A stretch of DNA of 64,000 nt from a bacterium (GTDB lineage: Bacteria; SZUA-182; DTGQ01). The position numbers and the translations under genes are program-made. The notes beneath the pieces were generated by a model. The model searched no databases. It was not told the DNA's origin and was given only the letters and a program-made list of their open reading frames with translations. The DNA lies in contig JBFLZW010000013.1 in assembly GCA_040755755.1 (NCBI GenBank), positions 1-64,000 on the forward strand. Reading direction: 5' to 3'. Below, in pieces: positions 51,848 through 59,893 of the stretch. Position 1 is the stretch's first letter. Each line of letters starts with the position of its first letter.

Positions 51848-52981
51848 CGTAAAAAAAAACTCCAGGACTTTCATTTAACGGCATCCTGGTCAACGAAAGG
51901 TAACATAACCTGTTTGTTTGGCTACACCGGTTCCGGCAAGTCTCTTACCCTGAAGACAATCGCTGGATTGATTAAGCCTGATTCCGGTTATATAGGTCTT
52001 AATAATACAACATTTTTCGATTCAGAGAGGCGTATCGACATCCCTCCACAAAAACGGGATATAGGTTTTGTTTTCCAAAATAATACGCTCTTTCCGCACA
52101 TGACAGTTTATCAAAACATTCTCTACGGTCTGTCCGGCACGGAGAATAATAAGAAAGAGAGAATCGGAGATATCCTGAAAATTTTTAGACTGGACTCCCT
52201 GGAAAATAGATATCCACATCAAATATCGGGAGGGCAGCAGCAAAGAACGGCTATTGCACGGGCTGTTATCAGAGGTCCAAAGCTTTTACTTCTTGATGAG
52301 CCGTTTAATTCTCTCGACTATGCGGTCAAGATAAAGATGTACCAAAGTATCCGCATATTAAGAGAATATTTCAATATACCGATAATACTGGTGACCCATG
52401 ACATGGATGAACTCCTCCGCCTGGCCGATTGGATCGTTTTATACAACGAAGGCCGCGTTGAACAGGAAGGGACACCGGAAGAAATTTTCCTGATGCCCAA
52501 AAACAGAGTATCGGCCAGACTTGTCGGCACGAAAAACATCCTGGATGGAGAAGTATTGGGTATACAGGATGGAATGGCTGAGATACTGACGGAAAAAATT
52601 ACCTTGTTCGCTTCGGTAAAGAATATGGCCAATAGGCTGAAAACAGGAGATAAAGTAATTTGTTGCATCAGACCTGAGCATATTTCGTGTGTAGCCGATG
52701 GGGCATCAATTGAGAGCCCTCGAACATATGAGAATAAACGGATAAATGTGATTGCCGGATCCGTGGTGGACTTCATGAGAAATGCTGCATCATACGATGT
52801 CTTTTTCAGGCTTGAGGGCAGGAGTTACAACCCGGAAAATGACGGCTATGACATTGAGTTGAAAATGGGAGTTGAGGATTTTATGAATATGGGGCTGGTT
52901 AAAGGGGAAAAAGCGACTATAACGATTAACGAAAACATGGTCTATCTTATAGAAACAGTCAAGGGAATGAACATGGAGTAA
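51822..52981 (+). CDS. modC: molybdate ABC transporter ATPase ModC, frame interrupted at an A9 tract
   Basis: The natural start is GTG 51822, with GGAGG 6 nt upstream, giving VSCSILKVNVKK. After the A9 run (51851-51859) the frame must change by one base (A10 would do it) to reach LQDFHLTASWSTKGNITCLF and Walker A GYTGSGKS. Without the shift the only in-frame start is TTG 51914, which lacks the first ABC strand. The body is normal: signature SGGQQQRTAIARA, Walker B LLLLDEPFNSLD, H-switch VTHD, and a C-terminal TOBE/Mop-like domain (about residues 210-355). Possible explanations are an assembly error, polymerase slippage on A9, or a recent mutation. Confidence 0.85.
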
Positions 52982-53083
52982 CGGAGAAAAAACGTCGAAC
53001 TTGGAAATGGTTTTTTACTCTGTCTCTTGACCCATCAATCCCTTTCCATTATGATTAAAGAGGGGAATTTGGGGAGGTGACCT

Positions 53084-53320
53084 ATGTACGAGCGTATCGT
53101 AATTAATCCCAAAGTTTGCCACGGCCAGGCATGTATCAAAGGAACATGCATCCCTGTCCATCAGATCATGCGGATGTTGGCTAATGGAGATACCATTGAG
53201 GAACTCCTCCAAGAATATCCATCACTGAAAGGTGATGATATCCTTGCTTGTTTTGACTATGTTGCCTCATTAGCCGAAGAGCAGGTAACACCCCTCGATG
53301 GGCTGGTAGGCAACTTATGA
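53084..53320 (+). CDS. DUF433 antitoxin-like protein
   Basis: A 78-aa protein: INPKVCHGQACIKGTCIPVH, then MLANGDTIEELLQEYPSL, and DILACFDYVASLAEE. This is the full DUF433 signature (HTH-containing VapB-like antitoxin family). The ribosome site GGGGAGGTGA is just upstream. Its stop overlaps the ATG of a truncated DUF5615 toxin gene. Confidence 0.9.
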   Translation: MYERIVINPKVCHGQACIKGTCIPVHQIMRMLANGDTIEELLQEYPSLKGDDILACFDYVASLAEEQVTPLDGLVGNL

Positions 53321-53415
53321 GGATCTTTGCGGATGAGAATATACCTCTTATGACTGTTCGTGCCCTGCGTGAAATGGGACATGATGTTCGTGACCTTCAT
53401 GGCACAGAAAATTAA
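53317..53415 (+). pseudogene. truncated DUF5615 PIN-like toxin
   Basis: Only 32 residues: MRIFADENIPLMTVRALREM, then GHDVRDLHGTEN and stop. This is the start of DUF5615 (Mut7-C-like PIN toxins, normally ~110 aa with FADENIP). It overlaps the DUF433 gene (ATGA). The convergent moaA gene ends 12 bp later, so the missing part was probably lost by a deletion. Confidence 0.75.
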
Positions 53416-53427
53416 CCTCCACTCAAC

Positions 53428-54426
53428 CTACCCGCCGATACTGTTCATGAATCGGCTGCACTTCATCGATGAGAGCTGGCTGTGGTCAGGCCCTTTTACC
53501 GGCTTGTTTTCAATTCCCTGGATAAAAAGCTGCCGCAGGTCCTCGTCACTTCCTCCCGACCGCAGGGCTGCTTTGATGTCAATCTCCTGATCGGAAAACA
53601 GGCAGCTTCTCAGTTTTCCATCCGCCGTTATCCTGATCCGGTTGCAGGTTGAGCAGAAATGATTGCTCAGGGGACTGATGAAGCCGATCTTGCCGGGGGC
53701 ACCTTCAAATTGAAAGAGCCGGGCCAGACCATATTCCGGCTTGAATGCCGAGGAGGAAGGAGGCGGGGTGACAAGAGGGCGGTAGGCTTCGATGACTTCT
53801 TTTATTTCCTGGCAGGGGAAATAGTGCCGCTCCTGCCAGAGCTGGCTGTTGCCGATGGGCATGAATTCGATGAACCGGATGTGGAAAGGATAGGTAAGGC
53901 TCAATTTGGCAAGGTCCAGGATATCATCGTCGTTGATGCCCCTGATTATAACTGTATTGATCTTTATGGGAGCGAAACCGGCTTCCCTGGCCTTTTGTAT
54001 CCCCTGTAAGACCTGAGGCAGCCAGTCCTGGCCGGTGATATCCTGATACTTTTTTCTGTTTAAAGAATCCAGACTGATATTTATCCTGCGCAGGCCAGCC
54101 TCGTAGAGATCAGAGGCCATCTGGTTCAGCAGTACCCCATTGGTGGTCAGGGCGATATCCCTGACTCCATCCAGCCGGGCGATAGACCCCACCAGATTGA
54201 CCACATCTTTTCGAATCAGCGGCTCGCCTCCGGTGAGGCGAACCTTGGCGATTCCACAGGTGACCGCCACCTGAACCAACCGCACGATTTCCTCATAGGA
54301 GAGAATCTGCGACCGCTCAGGCTGACGGAGCTTCCCGGATGGCTGGCAGTAGATGCATTTGAGGTTGCACTTATCGGTGATGGACAGGCGGATGTAGTTG
54401 ATCTGGCGCTGATGTAAGTCTAACAT
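53428..54426 (-). CDS. moaA: GTP 3',8-cyclase MoaA
   Basis: A 332-aa radical-SAM enzyme starting molybdopterin synthesis from GTP. The N-terminal cluster motif is CNLKCIYCQ. RLTGGEPLIRKDV and ALTTNGVLL follow, and the C-terminal cluster is CSTCNRIRITADGKLRSCLF. The C-terminus ends MNSIGG, the conserved GG tail. Divergent from the mobBA-moeA pair, with a 235-bp shared promoter region. Confidence 0.96.
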   Translation of the reverse strand: MLDLHQRQINYIRLSITDKCNLKCIYCQPSGKLRQPERSQILSYEEIVRLVQVAVTCGIAKVRLTGGEPLIRKDVVNLVGSIARLDGVRDIALTTNGVLLNQMASDLYEAGLRRINISLDSLNRKKYQDITGQDWLPQVLQGIQKAREAGFAPIKINTVIIRGINDDDILDLAKLSLTYPFHIRFIEFMPIGNSQLWQERHYFPCQEIKEVIEAYRPLVTPPPSSSAFKPEYGLARLFQFEGAPGKIGFISPLSNHFCSTCNRIRITADGKLRSCLFSDQEIDIKAALRSGGSDEDLRQLFIQGIENKPVKGPDHSQLSSMKCSRFMNSIGG

Positions 54427-54661
54427 ATCCTTCCCTTGCTATATCTTCCCCTGATTAAAATAACAGGTCATGGATTTCCCGTGCGAAAAGCCTATGGGCG
54501 GCAATATTCTATAGTATACCATCCTCTCTGGCACCCTTCCACAGTGGCGGCAGATATTTTTAATATTTTTGTTTGCTTTCTCCAGGCTCTATGGTAAAAA
54601 ATATTGGCAAGCTGCGCGAGATTTTCAAGTTGGAACCACTTTCAGGAGGTGAGGACAACCA

Positions 54662-55705
54662 GTGAAAACCATTGTGATTTCAGGTGCCTGCTCTAACATT
54701 GGCAAAACCACACTGGCCAAAGCAGTCTGTGATGCCCTGCCCGGAGCTGTATTTGTCAAAATCGGCACCGGGGTGAAAAAAGAGGATTCTTTGGACATTC
54801 TGTATCCTTTCGGCACCCCTTTCCGGGATGTGGAGGCCGATCACAGGGGGGCAGACTTTTTAGTCATTGAAAGCAACCATATCCTGGCCGAGATTGATCC
54901 TGACCTTTGCATCTTTTTGGACGGACAGCGGGTAACACCCATATCTCAAAGGGACTTGCCGATGCATGAAAAGCCATCCGCCGCCTTGGCCAGGCAAAAG
55001 GCGGATATCGTCCGCGGACAGAAGGTGACCGGAGAGCAGGCAGCGGCTTTTTCCCGCAGGCTGGAGGTTCCCCTGGACAAGATGCACGAGCTGTGCTTTC
55101 TGGCTGGAGCGAATCCGGAGCCTGTCAGCGCCATCATCATGGCCGGGGGAGCAAGCTCACGGATGGGCAAAAACAAGGCCCTGCTCAGCATAGCCGGGAA
55201 AAGCATGATCCGGCATATCTATGATACTTTGCAGCCGCTTTTTGATGAAATTATCATTTCGGTCTCGAAAAAAGGGGAACCGCTGATTCCTGATGCCAAT
55301 AACGTGGTTACCGTGATCGACCTCAAGCCCGGACAGGGGCCGCTGATGGGGATATACTCAGGTCTTTCGGCTTCATCAAGCCGGGTGAATTTCGTTATTG
55401 CCTGCGACATTCCCACCATCGACCTGCCTCTCATGAGGAAGCTTCTTTCCTGCTCATGCCGGTATGACATTGCCGTTCCGTCATTCAAGCCGCAGGAATT
55501 TGAGCCGCTTTTTGCCGTTTACACCAGAGAAGTGACCAGGACAGCCAAAACTCTTCTGGATCGCAATCAAAGGAGGATTGGCGAATTGTTTCCTCTGGGT
55601 AAGACGAAAGTGGTGGAAATTGCAGACTGCCGCTGGTATGCAAACCTGAACACACCTCATGATTATCAGTGCTTTATTAACGAAAAAAGAGAGGGGGATG
55701 AATAA
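54662..55705 (+). CDS. mobA: MobB-MobA-like fusion for molybdenum cofactor nucleotide attachment
   Basis: A 347-aa protein with GTG start behind AGGAGGTGA. Residues 1-150 have a P-loop GACSNIGKTTLA like MobB (GTP-binding). Residues 155-347 are MobA-like: IIMAGGASSRMGKNKALL, ITVIDLKPGQGPLMGIYSGL and FVIACDIPTIDLPLM. MobA adds GMP to molybdopterin; the product is the bis-MGD cofactor of the formate dehydrogenase. The MobB part is atypical and lacks some MobB motifs, so its exact role is uncertain. It is followed directly by moeA. Confidence 0.88.
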   Translation: MKTIVISGACSNIGKTTLAKAVCDALPGAVFVKIGTGVKKEDSLDILYPFGTPFRDVEADHRGADFLVIESNHILAEIDPDLCIFLDGQRVTPISQRDLPMHEKPSAALARQKADIVRGQKVTGEQAAAFSRRLEVPLDKMHELCFLAGANPEPVSAIIMAGGASSRMGKNKALLSIAGKSMIRHIYDTLQPLFDEIIISVSKKGEPLIPDANNVVTVIDLKPGQGPLMGIYSGLSASSSRVNFVIACDIPTIDLPLMRKLLSCSCRYDIAVPSFKPQEFEPLFAVYTREVTRTAKTLLDRNQRRIGELFPLGKTKVVEIADCRWYANLNTPHDYQCFINEKREGDE

Positions 55706-55706
55706 A

Positions 55707-56903
55707 ATGATTTACTTTGATGATGCCTTGCAGATAGTGCTCTCATGTGCATCAGCCCCATTGGATAGTGAAGAGGTCAGCCTGACCAGGGCATTGGGAA
55801 GAATCCTGGCCGCAGATATCACTTCTGACATGGATATGCCGCCCTTTGACAAATCGGCTATGGACGGCTATGCCTGCCGTGTTGCTGACCTTGACAGGCC
55901 ATTGAAAGTAATTGAAACCATACCGGCGGGGTATCAGCCCCGCCTGGCAATCAGCCAGGGAGAATGCTCGAAAATCATGACCGGGGCCATGATTCCCGAA
56001 GGGGCCGATTGTGTGGTCATGGTTGAACACACCCGGGAGGAAGAGGATGGATTTATCCGGGTGATGAAAAAAGATGGGCCGCCGAACATCAGCCGCAGAG
56101 CAGAAGACATTCAGCAGGGGGATACCGTATTGAAGCGGGGAACCCGGATAACCCCCGCCGAAATCGCGGACCTGGCTTCGGTCGGGTGTGATCCTGTTCC
56201 GGTTGTCCGAAGGCCGGTAGTAGGGGTTTTAGCCACAGGTTGTGAGCTGGTTGAGCCCACGCAAAAACCCAACCCTGTCCAGATCAGAAACAGCAACAGT
56301 TATCAGCTCTGCGCCCAGGTAGAGCGGGCAGGATGCCTGCCGCACTACTTCGGCATAGCCGAAGATAATCCTGAGACCATTGACCGGATGATCAAACAGG
56401 CATTGGCAGAATCCGATGTCGTTCTGCTGTCCGGCGGTGTATCAATGGGAGATTTCGATTTTGTGCCTGAAATTTTAGAGCATAACAAGGTTGAGATTAA
56501 ATTCAGAAAGGTGGCGGTAAAGCCCGGCAAACCGGTTGTTTTCGGCACCCTTGACAGTAGCCGGGGAGGTAAGTATTTCTTCGGCTTACCGGGGAATCCT
56601 GTTTCAACCTTTGTTTTATTCGAAGTTCTGGTCAGACCTTTTCTTTTCAGGCTGATGGGGAGTTCCGATCAGCGGCTGCGGATTACGGCCAGGCTCAGAA
56701 AGAGCCTCAAGCGGAAAAAAGTGGATAGAATGGAATATATCCCTGTTTCCCTGGCCTCTGACGGGCTGGTTGAGCGCGTCGACTACCACGGCTCTGCCCA
56801 TATCCATGCCTATACCGGGGCTCATGGGATAATTGCCCTGCCTATCGGAGTCGCAGAAATCAAGGAGGGGAGCGAGGTTTCAGTGCTGCTGATAAGCTCT
56901 TGA
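55707..56903 (+). CDS. moeA: molybdopterin molybdenumtransferase MoeA
   Basis: A 398-aa enzyme that inserts molybdate into adenylated molybdopterin. ATG 55707 is chosen because AGGGGG lies 9 nt upstream; ATG 55698 is an alternative. Motifs: DMPPFDKSAMDGYA, GECSKIMTGAMIPEGADCVV, GVLATGCELVE, SGGVSMGDFDFV and FGLPGNPVSTFV. It is 1 bp after mobBA, thus in one operon. It completes the Mo-cofactor pathway of this region. Confidence 0.96.
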   Translation: MIYFDDALQIVLSCASAPLDSEEVSLTRALGRILAADITSDMDMPPFDKSAMDGYACRVADLDRPLKVIETIPAGYQPRLAISQGECSKIMTGAMIPEGADCVVMVEHTREEEDGFIRVMKKDGPPNISRRAEDIQQGDTVLKRGTRITPAEIADLASVGCDPVPVVRRPVVGVLATGCELVEPTQKPNPVQIRNSNSYQLCAQVERAGCLPHYFGIAEDNPETIDRMIKQALAESDVVLLSGGVSMGDFDFVPEILEHNKVEIKFRKVAVKPGKPVVFGTLDSSRGGKYFFGLPGNPVSTFVLFEVLVRPFLFRLMGSSDQRLRITARLRKSLKRKKVDRMEYIPVSLASDGLVERVDYHGSAHIHAYTGAHGIIALPIGVAEIKEGSEVSVLLISS

Positions 56904-57561
56904 ACCTTGCCTCATCTTTTTTGCCCGTTTTCGACTGCTGGCAGACGGTTGAAGGTCCCCTTAAGGCGTAAGGATCAGAAAACAGTTCCCGTCTGATAGA
57001 TGGATAGGTTTATGGTTTTTATATACCGGAGCTGGTGAGGCATATCTCACTGAAAACTTATTTTTCAGTATTAACTTTTATTCAGAAATTTTTAGCTTGT
57101 AACTAAACCTGAATTTGATATAATGAGTCCATTACCTGATACCTATACGGATCTGACCGTACTTTTCAAAAAGTTACTGCCCCCATGATTCATCGAGAAA
57201 AACCAGGACAGAGGAGCATTGAATTTCTTACCTTCAGGATGTTAAAAGAGTTTACTATCCCTTTGTTAGGTGCCATTCGATGAACCTGTAAAAAGGTTCA
57301 TCATTTCTCAAAGAACCCAGCTCATCTGAGAGAAACGTGTGTCCCAGACTTTTTATATTTTGGGGGCTGAGGAGTGTTACTCGACAAGGACGTTTTTTCA
57401 GCTTGTGAGGATAAGAGCAGGGTTTTAAATCAGTTATATTACGTAAGTATGAAAAGAAAGGAGTGGAAATTAGCCGCAAGAAGGAATAAGAGGGGGAAAG
57501 CAAGCTTGACTTTTCACTAAGATTGAATTGTTCTTCATTCAACAGGTTAAGGGGGATTTTT
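56904..57561. other. long intergenic region before the proline-repeat gene
   Basis: About 650 bp without a supported gene. There is a likely weak hairpin near 57290 (GAACCTGTAAAAAGGTTC, 57281-57298) and a solo GTTAGGTGCCATTCG reminiscent of the miniature-element ends (near 57266). AT-rich segments near 57060-57125 could be a promoter. I recognise no riboswitch. Confidence 0.4.
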
Positions 57562-58440
57562 ATGAAAAAGCCATCTAATCTTAAGATATTGTTAGTAACT
57601 TGCAGCTTATTCCTGTTCTTCAGTCTGCTGATCTTCTCCGGTGCGCAGGCTCAGCTGCCAATGACCACCTTCAGCCCGATCATGACCATTACTCCTCCCG
57701 CGCCGGGGACAACCGCACCGACAACTACACCCACCGTAAGTCCTTTCCTGATGCCGACTCTGCCTACCTTTGGTGGATTAGGCACATCAGCCGCTACCTT
57801 CATGCCGGTTGTACCCATTGGTTTCCCGACTGCTCCAAGCTGGTCAACTACAGGCACCACCCTGATGCCGACTGTGCCGACATTCGGCGGGTTCGGCTAT
57901 TATGGCAAACCACCTGTTTCTCCCGTCGTTGGCGGAGGATTAGCTGGCTGGTTTGGGAAGGCTACTATCGGGCCTACCACAACACCAGGGCTCATGACCT
58001 TCGTTCCTCCCACTCCATCTACACCGGGAATTATGCCTTTCCTCCCAACAACTCCAATCGGCCTGATGACTGCTTTCTCCACCCCTGCGGTTATGCCCTT
58101 CAGCCTGACTGGTTTTGCCGCGGTTATGCCTATCGTTCCACCTCTTCCTGTTGTCCCGACCGCTGTTGCGCCTACTGCTGTTGTTCCGGTCCTTCCTCCA
58201 CCGACCGTTGTTGCGCCTACTGCTGTTGTTCCGGTCCTTCCTCCACCGACCGCTGTTGCGCCTACTGCTGTTGCTCCGGTCCTTCCTCCACCGACCGTTG
58301 TTGCGCCTACTGCTGTTGCTCCGGTCCTTCCTCCACCGACCGTTGTTGCGCCTACTGCTGTTGCTCCGGTCCTTCCTCCACCGACCGTTGTTGCGCCGAC
58401 CGTTATCGCTCCGACAGTAGCTGCTCCAACTGTTATCTAG
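57562..58440 (+). CDS. secreted proline/threonine-rich protein with 15-aa tandem repeats
   Basis: A 292-aa protein from ATG 57562 (AAGGGGG about 6 nt upstream). A signal peptide KILLVTCSLFLFFSLLIFSG precedes AQAQLPMTTF. The mature part is composed of P, T, V, G and F (TPTVSPFLMPTLPTFGG-type segments). It ends in five perfect or near-perfect 45-bp units at 58162-58386, each encoding VVAPTAVVPVLPPPT with V/A swaps, and closes with APTVIAPTVAAPTVI. Such stiff Pro-rich repeats suggest a periplasmic or cell-surface spacer protein. No catalytic motif. Several other frames are also open here because of the repeat, but only this one has a signal peptide and ribosome site. Confidence 0.7.
   Translation: MKKPSNLKILLVTCSLFLFFSLLIFSGAQAQLPMTTFSPIMTITPPAPGTTAPTTTPTVSPFLMPTLPTFGGLGTSAATFMPVVPIGFPTAPSWSTTGTTLMPTVPTFGGFGYYGKPPVSPVVGGGLAGWFGKATIGPTTTPGLMTFVPPTPSTPGIMPFLPTTPIGLMTAFSTPAVMPFSLTGFAAVMPIVPPLPVVPTAVAPTAVVPVLPPPTVVAPTAVVPVLPPPTAVAPTAVAPVLPPPTVVAPTAVAPVLPPPTVVAPTAVAPVLPPPTVVAPTVIAPTVAAPTVI
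58162..58386 (+). repeat. five tandem 45-bp units
   Basis: Units start at 58162, 58207, 58252, 58297 and 58342. They differ by only a few third-position and GCT/GTT changes, so the array is recent or homogenised. It encodes the 15-aa proline-rich repeat. Confidence 0.9.
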
Positions 58441-58627
58441 TAATATGATGCCTTCCAAGGAGACAGGAAGGCCAAACGACCTTATAACGTGCCCTCAATT
58501 CGGGCTTCAGGGAAAAAGTGATTTCGCTAGAGCAGTGAAAAATAAAGCGATTGAATGGCCGAAAGGTATTTTTTTATTATATTTGTAAGTCAAGCTTACT
58601 CAATCCCCTCTCTATGACTTACCTGAT

Positions 58628-58670
58628 ATGCTCCTGGTCACCGGCTCAGGGAAACCAGGAGCATTTCTTG
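58628..58670. terminator. rho-independent terminator between converging genes
   Basis: Perfect 11-bp arms ATGCTCCTGGT (58628-58638) and ACCAGGAGCAT (58654-58664) flank a 15-nt loop and are followed by TTCTT. It lies between the plus-strand repeat gene and the minus-strand deacetylase gene and could serve both. Confidence 0.6.
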
Positions 58671-58691
58671 TATCTGCTCCGGTCAGTATCC

Positions 58692-59627
58692 CTATCCATT
58701 CAACTCTCCGTTTGCTGAGGTCTTAGGATCAACCTGTTTTTTTCGCCGGAACGATTTCAGGAGATTTTTTATTGTTATCGGGCTTGTTTTGATGTCGAAA
58801 AGAATCCTCTTGCGAAAGATGGAAACCGGACTGATGAATTTTATAAATTCCGAAAGATCCATATCCTCTTTAATGGTAAGTTTCCTCAGGTTAAATGGAT
58901 TGTTACGCCGGTTGTTGGTACCAACATGGTTCCCAAGGACTGCCTTATAGCCTGCATTCTGAGCCAGTGTTTGTGTCCTTTTATCGAGAAAGTCATTGGC
59001 CGGGATGGCCAGGTATTCAACTTTTCCATCGATGATATCCTCAATCAACCTTTTCGATTCACAGATTTCCCTCATAAGTTCCTCTTCGGAGAGTTTTGAG
59101 AAAGGACGCACGGACAGCCCATGAGAGCCGATCAGGATGTTACCCTGAGACATTTCGCTTAACTGCCGGTTGGTGAGAGGCAGGTCAATTCCCCTGAGCG
59201 GTGCAAAGACTTCCGATTTGGGGTCTGGAGTAACCAGCATGGCGGCTGGGAAATCATACTTTCTGATAATTGGATAGAGGTGAAGATAATTACTCAGATA
59301 TGCATTGTCCAGAATAATCAGGAGCGGTTTGGAGGGCAATTTTTGCTTTTTCTCCTGGCAGGCAAGCAGATCATGGATGGAGATAGCCTGGTAGCCGTGA
59401 TTGAAGAGGTAGCCTATCTGTTCCTCGAAACGGATACTGAAGCTCAGGTAGATTACTCCGGACTTTGATATCCCCCGGGTCAGGAGCGAAGAAGGGCGCT
59501 GATAACACAAAGTAAGGATTCGATCTTTCCTGAATTCCTCCCGAAATGTGTCCAGGAGGTAGAGAAAGATAAGAAGCACAGAGATAGAACCCACTATCAG
59601 AAGTATTTTGCTGCAGATCTCCGACAT
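58692..59627 (-). CDS. NodB-type polysaccharide deacetylase-like protein with degenerate active site
   Basis: A 311-aa protein. An N-terminal anchor helix (ILLIVGSISVLLIFLYLLD) is followed by a NodB fold: the usual TFDDGY is LLIILDNAYLSNY (second Asp replaced by Asn), and the usual SHxxxH motif is SHGLSV (second His missing). Both losses affect metal binding, so catalysis is doubtful. AAMLVTPD and NDFLDKRTQTLAQNAGYKAV match the family's remaining strands. It is probably a membrane-anchored carbohydrate-binding or regulatory pseudoenzyme. Ribosome site AAGGAAAAG 5 nt before ATG. Confidence 0.7.
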   Translation of the reverse strand: MSEICSKILLIVGSISVLLIFLYLLDTFREEFRKDRILTLCYQRPSSLLTRGISKSGVIYLSFSIRFEEQIGYLFNHGYQAISIHDLLACQEKKQKLPSKPLLIILDNAYLSNYLHLYPIIRKYDFPAAMLVTPDPKSEVFAPLRGIDLPLTNRQLSEMSQGNILIGSHGLSVRPFSKLSEEELMREICESKRLIEDIIDGKVEYLAIPANDFLDKRTQTLAQNAGYKAVLGNHVGTNNRRNNPFNLRKLTIKEDMDLSEFIKFISPVSIFRKRILFDIKTSPITIKNLLKSFRRKKQVDPKTSANGELNG

Positions 59628-59893
59628 AGAACTTTTCCTTTTCAGCTTTCACCTGGACTTTTCAAAACAGTCGAGAACGAATTCTACCCTAAAAATCGAA
59701 AACTGACAATGATGATCCTTGAAAAAAATTCCGTGCACAACTGCCTGATAAAAAAATAACCGGAAGGAGAGGGATAAATCAACCGAAAACAGTAAAAGAG
59801 GGCACGGCATTTTTATCTTAACTCGGGTCTGAAGAAAAATTTCAATAACTAAGGGGGATATGGCCTCCGTGAAAAGGATAGGGATAGCTTTCC

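Noticed and set aside
57255-57542. Minus-strand 95-aa frame before the proline-repeat gene
   Set aside because: No ribosome site, no recognisable domain, and it overlaps the likely promoter region.
57600-58458. Other open frames over the proline-rich repeat (cysteine-rich and basic products)
   Set aside because: By-products of the 45-bp repeat; no start signals or signal peptide and an implausible amino-acid mix.
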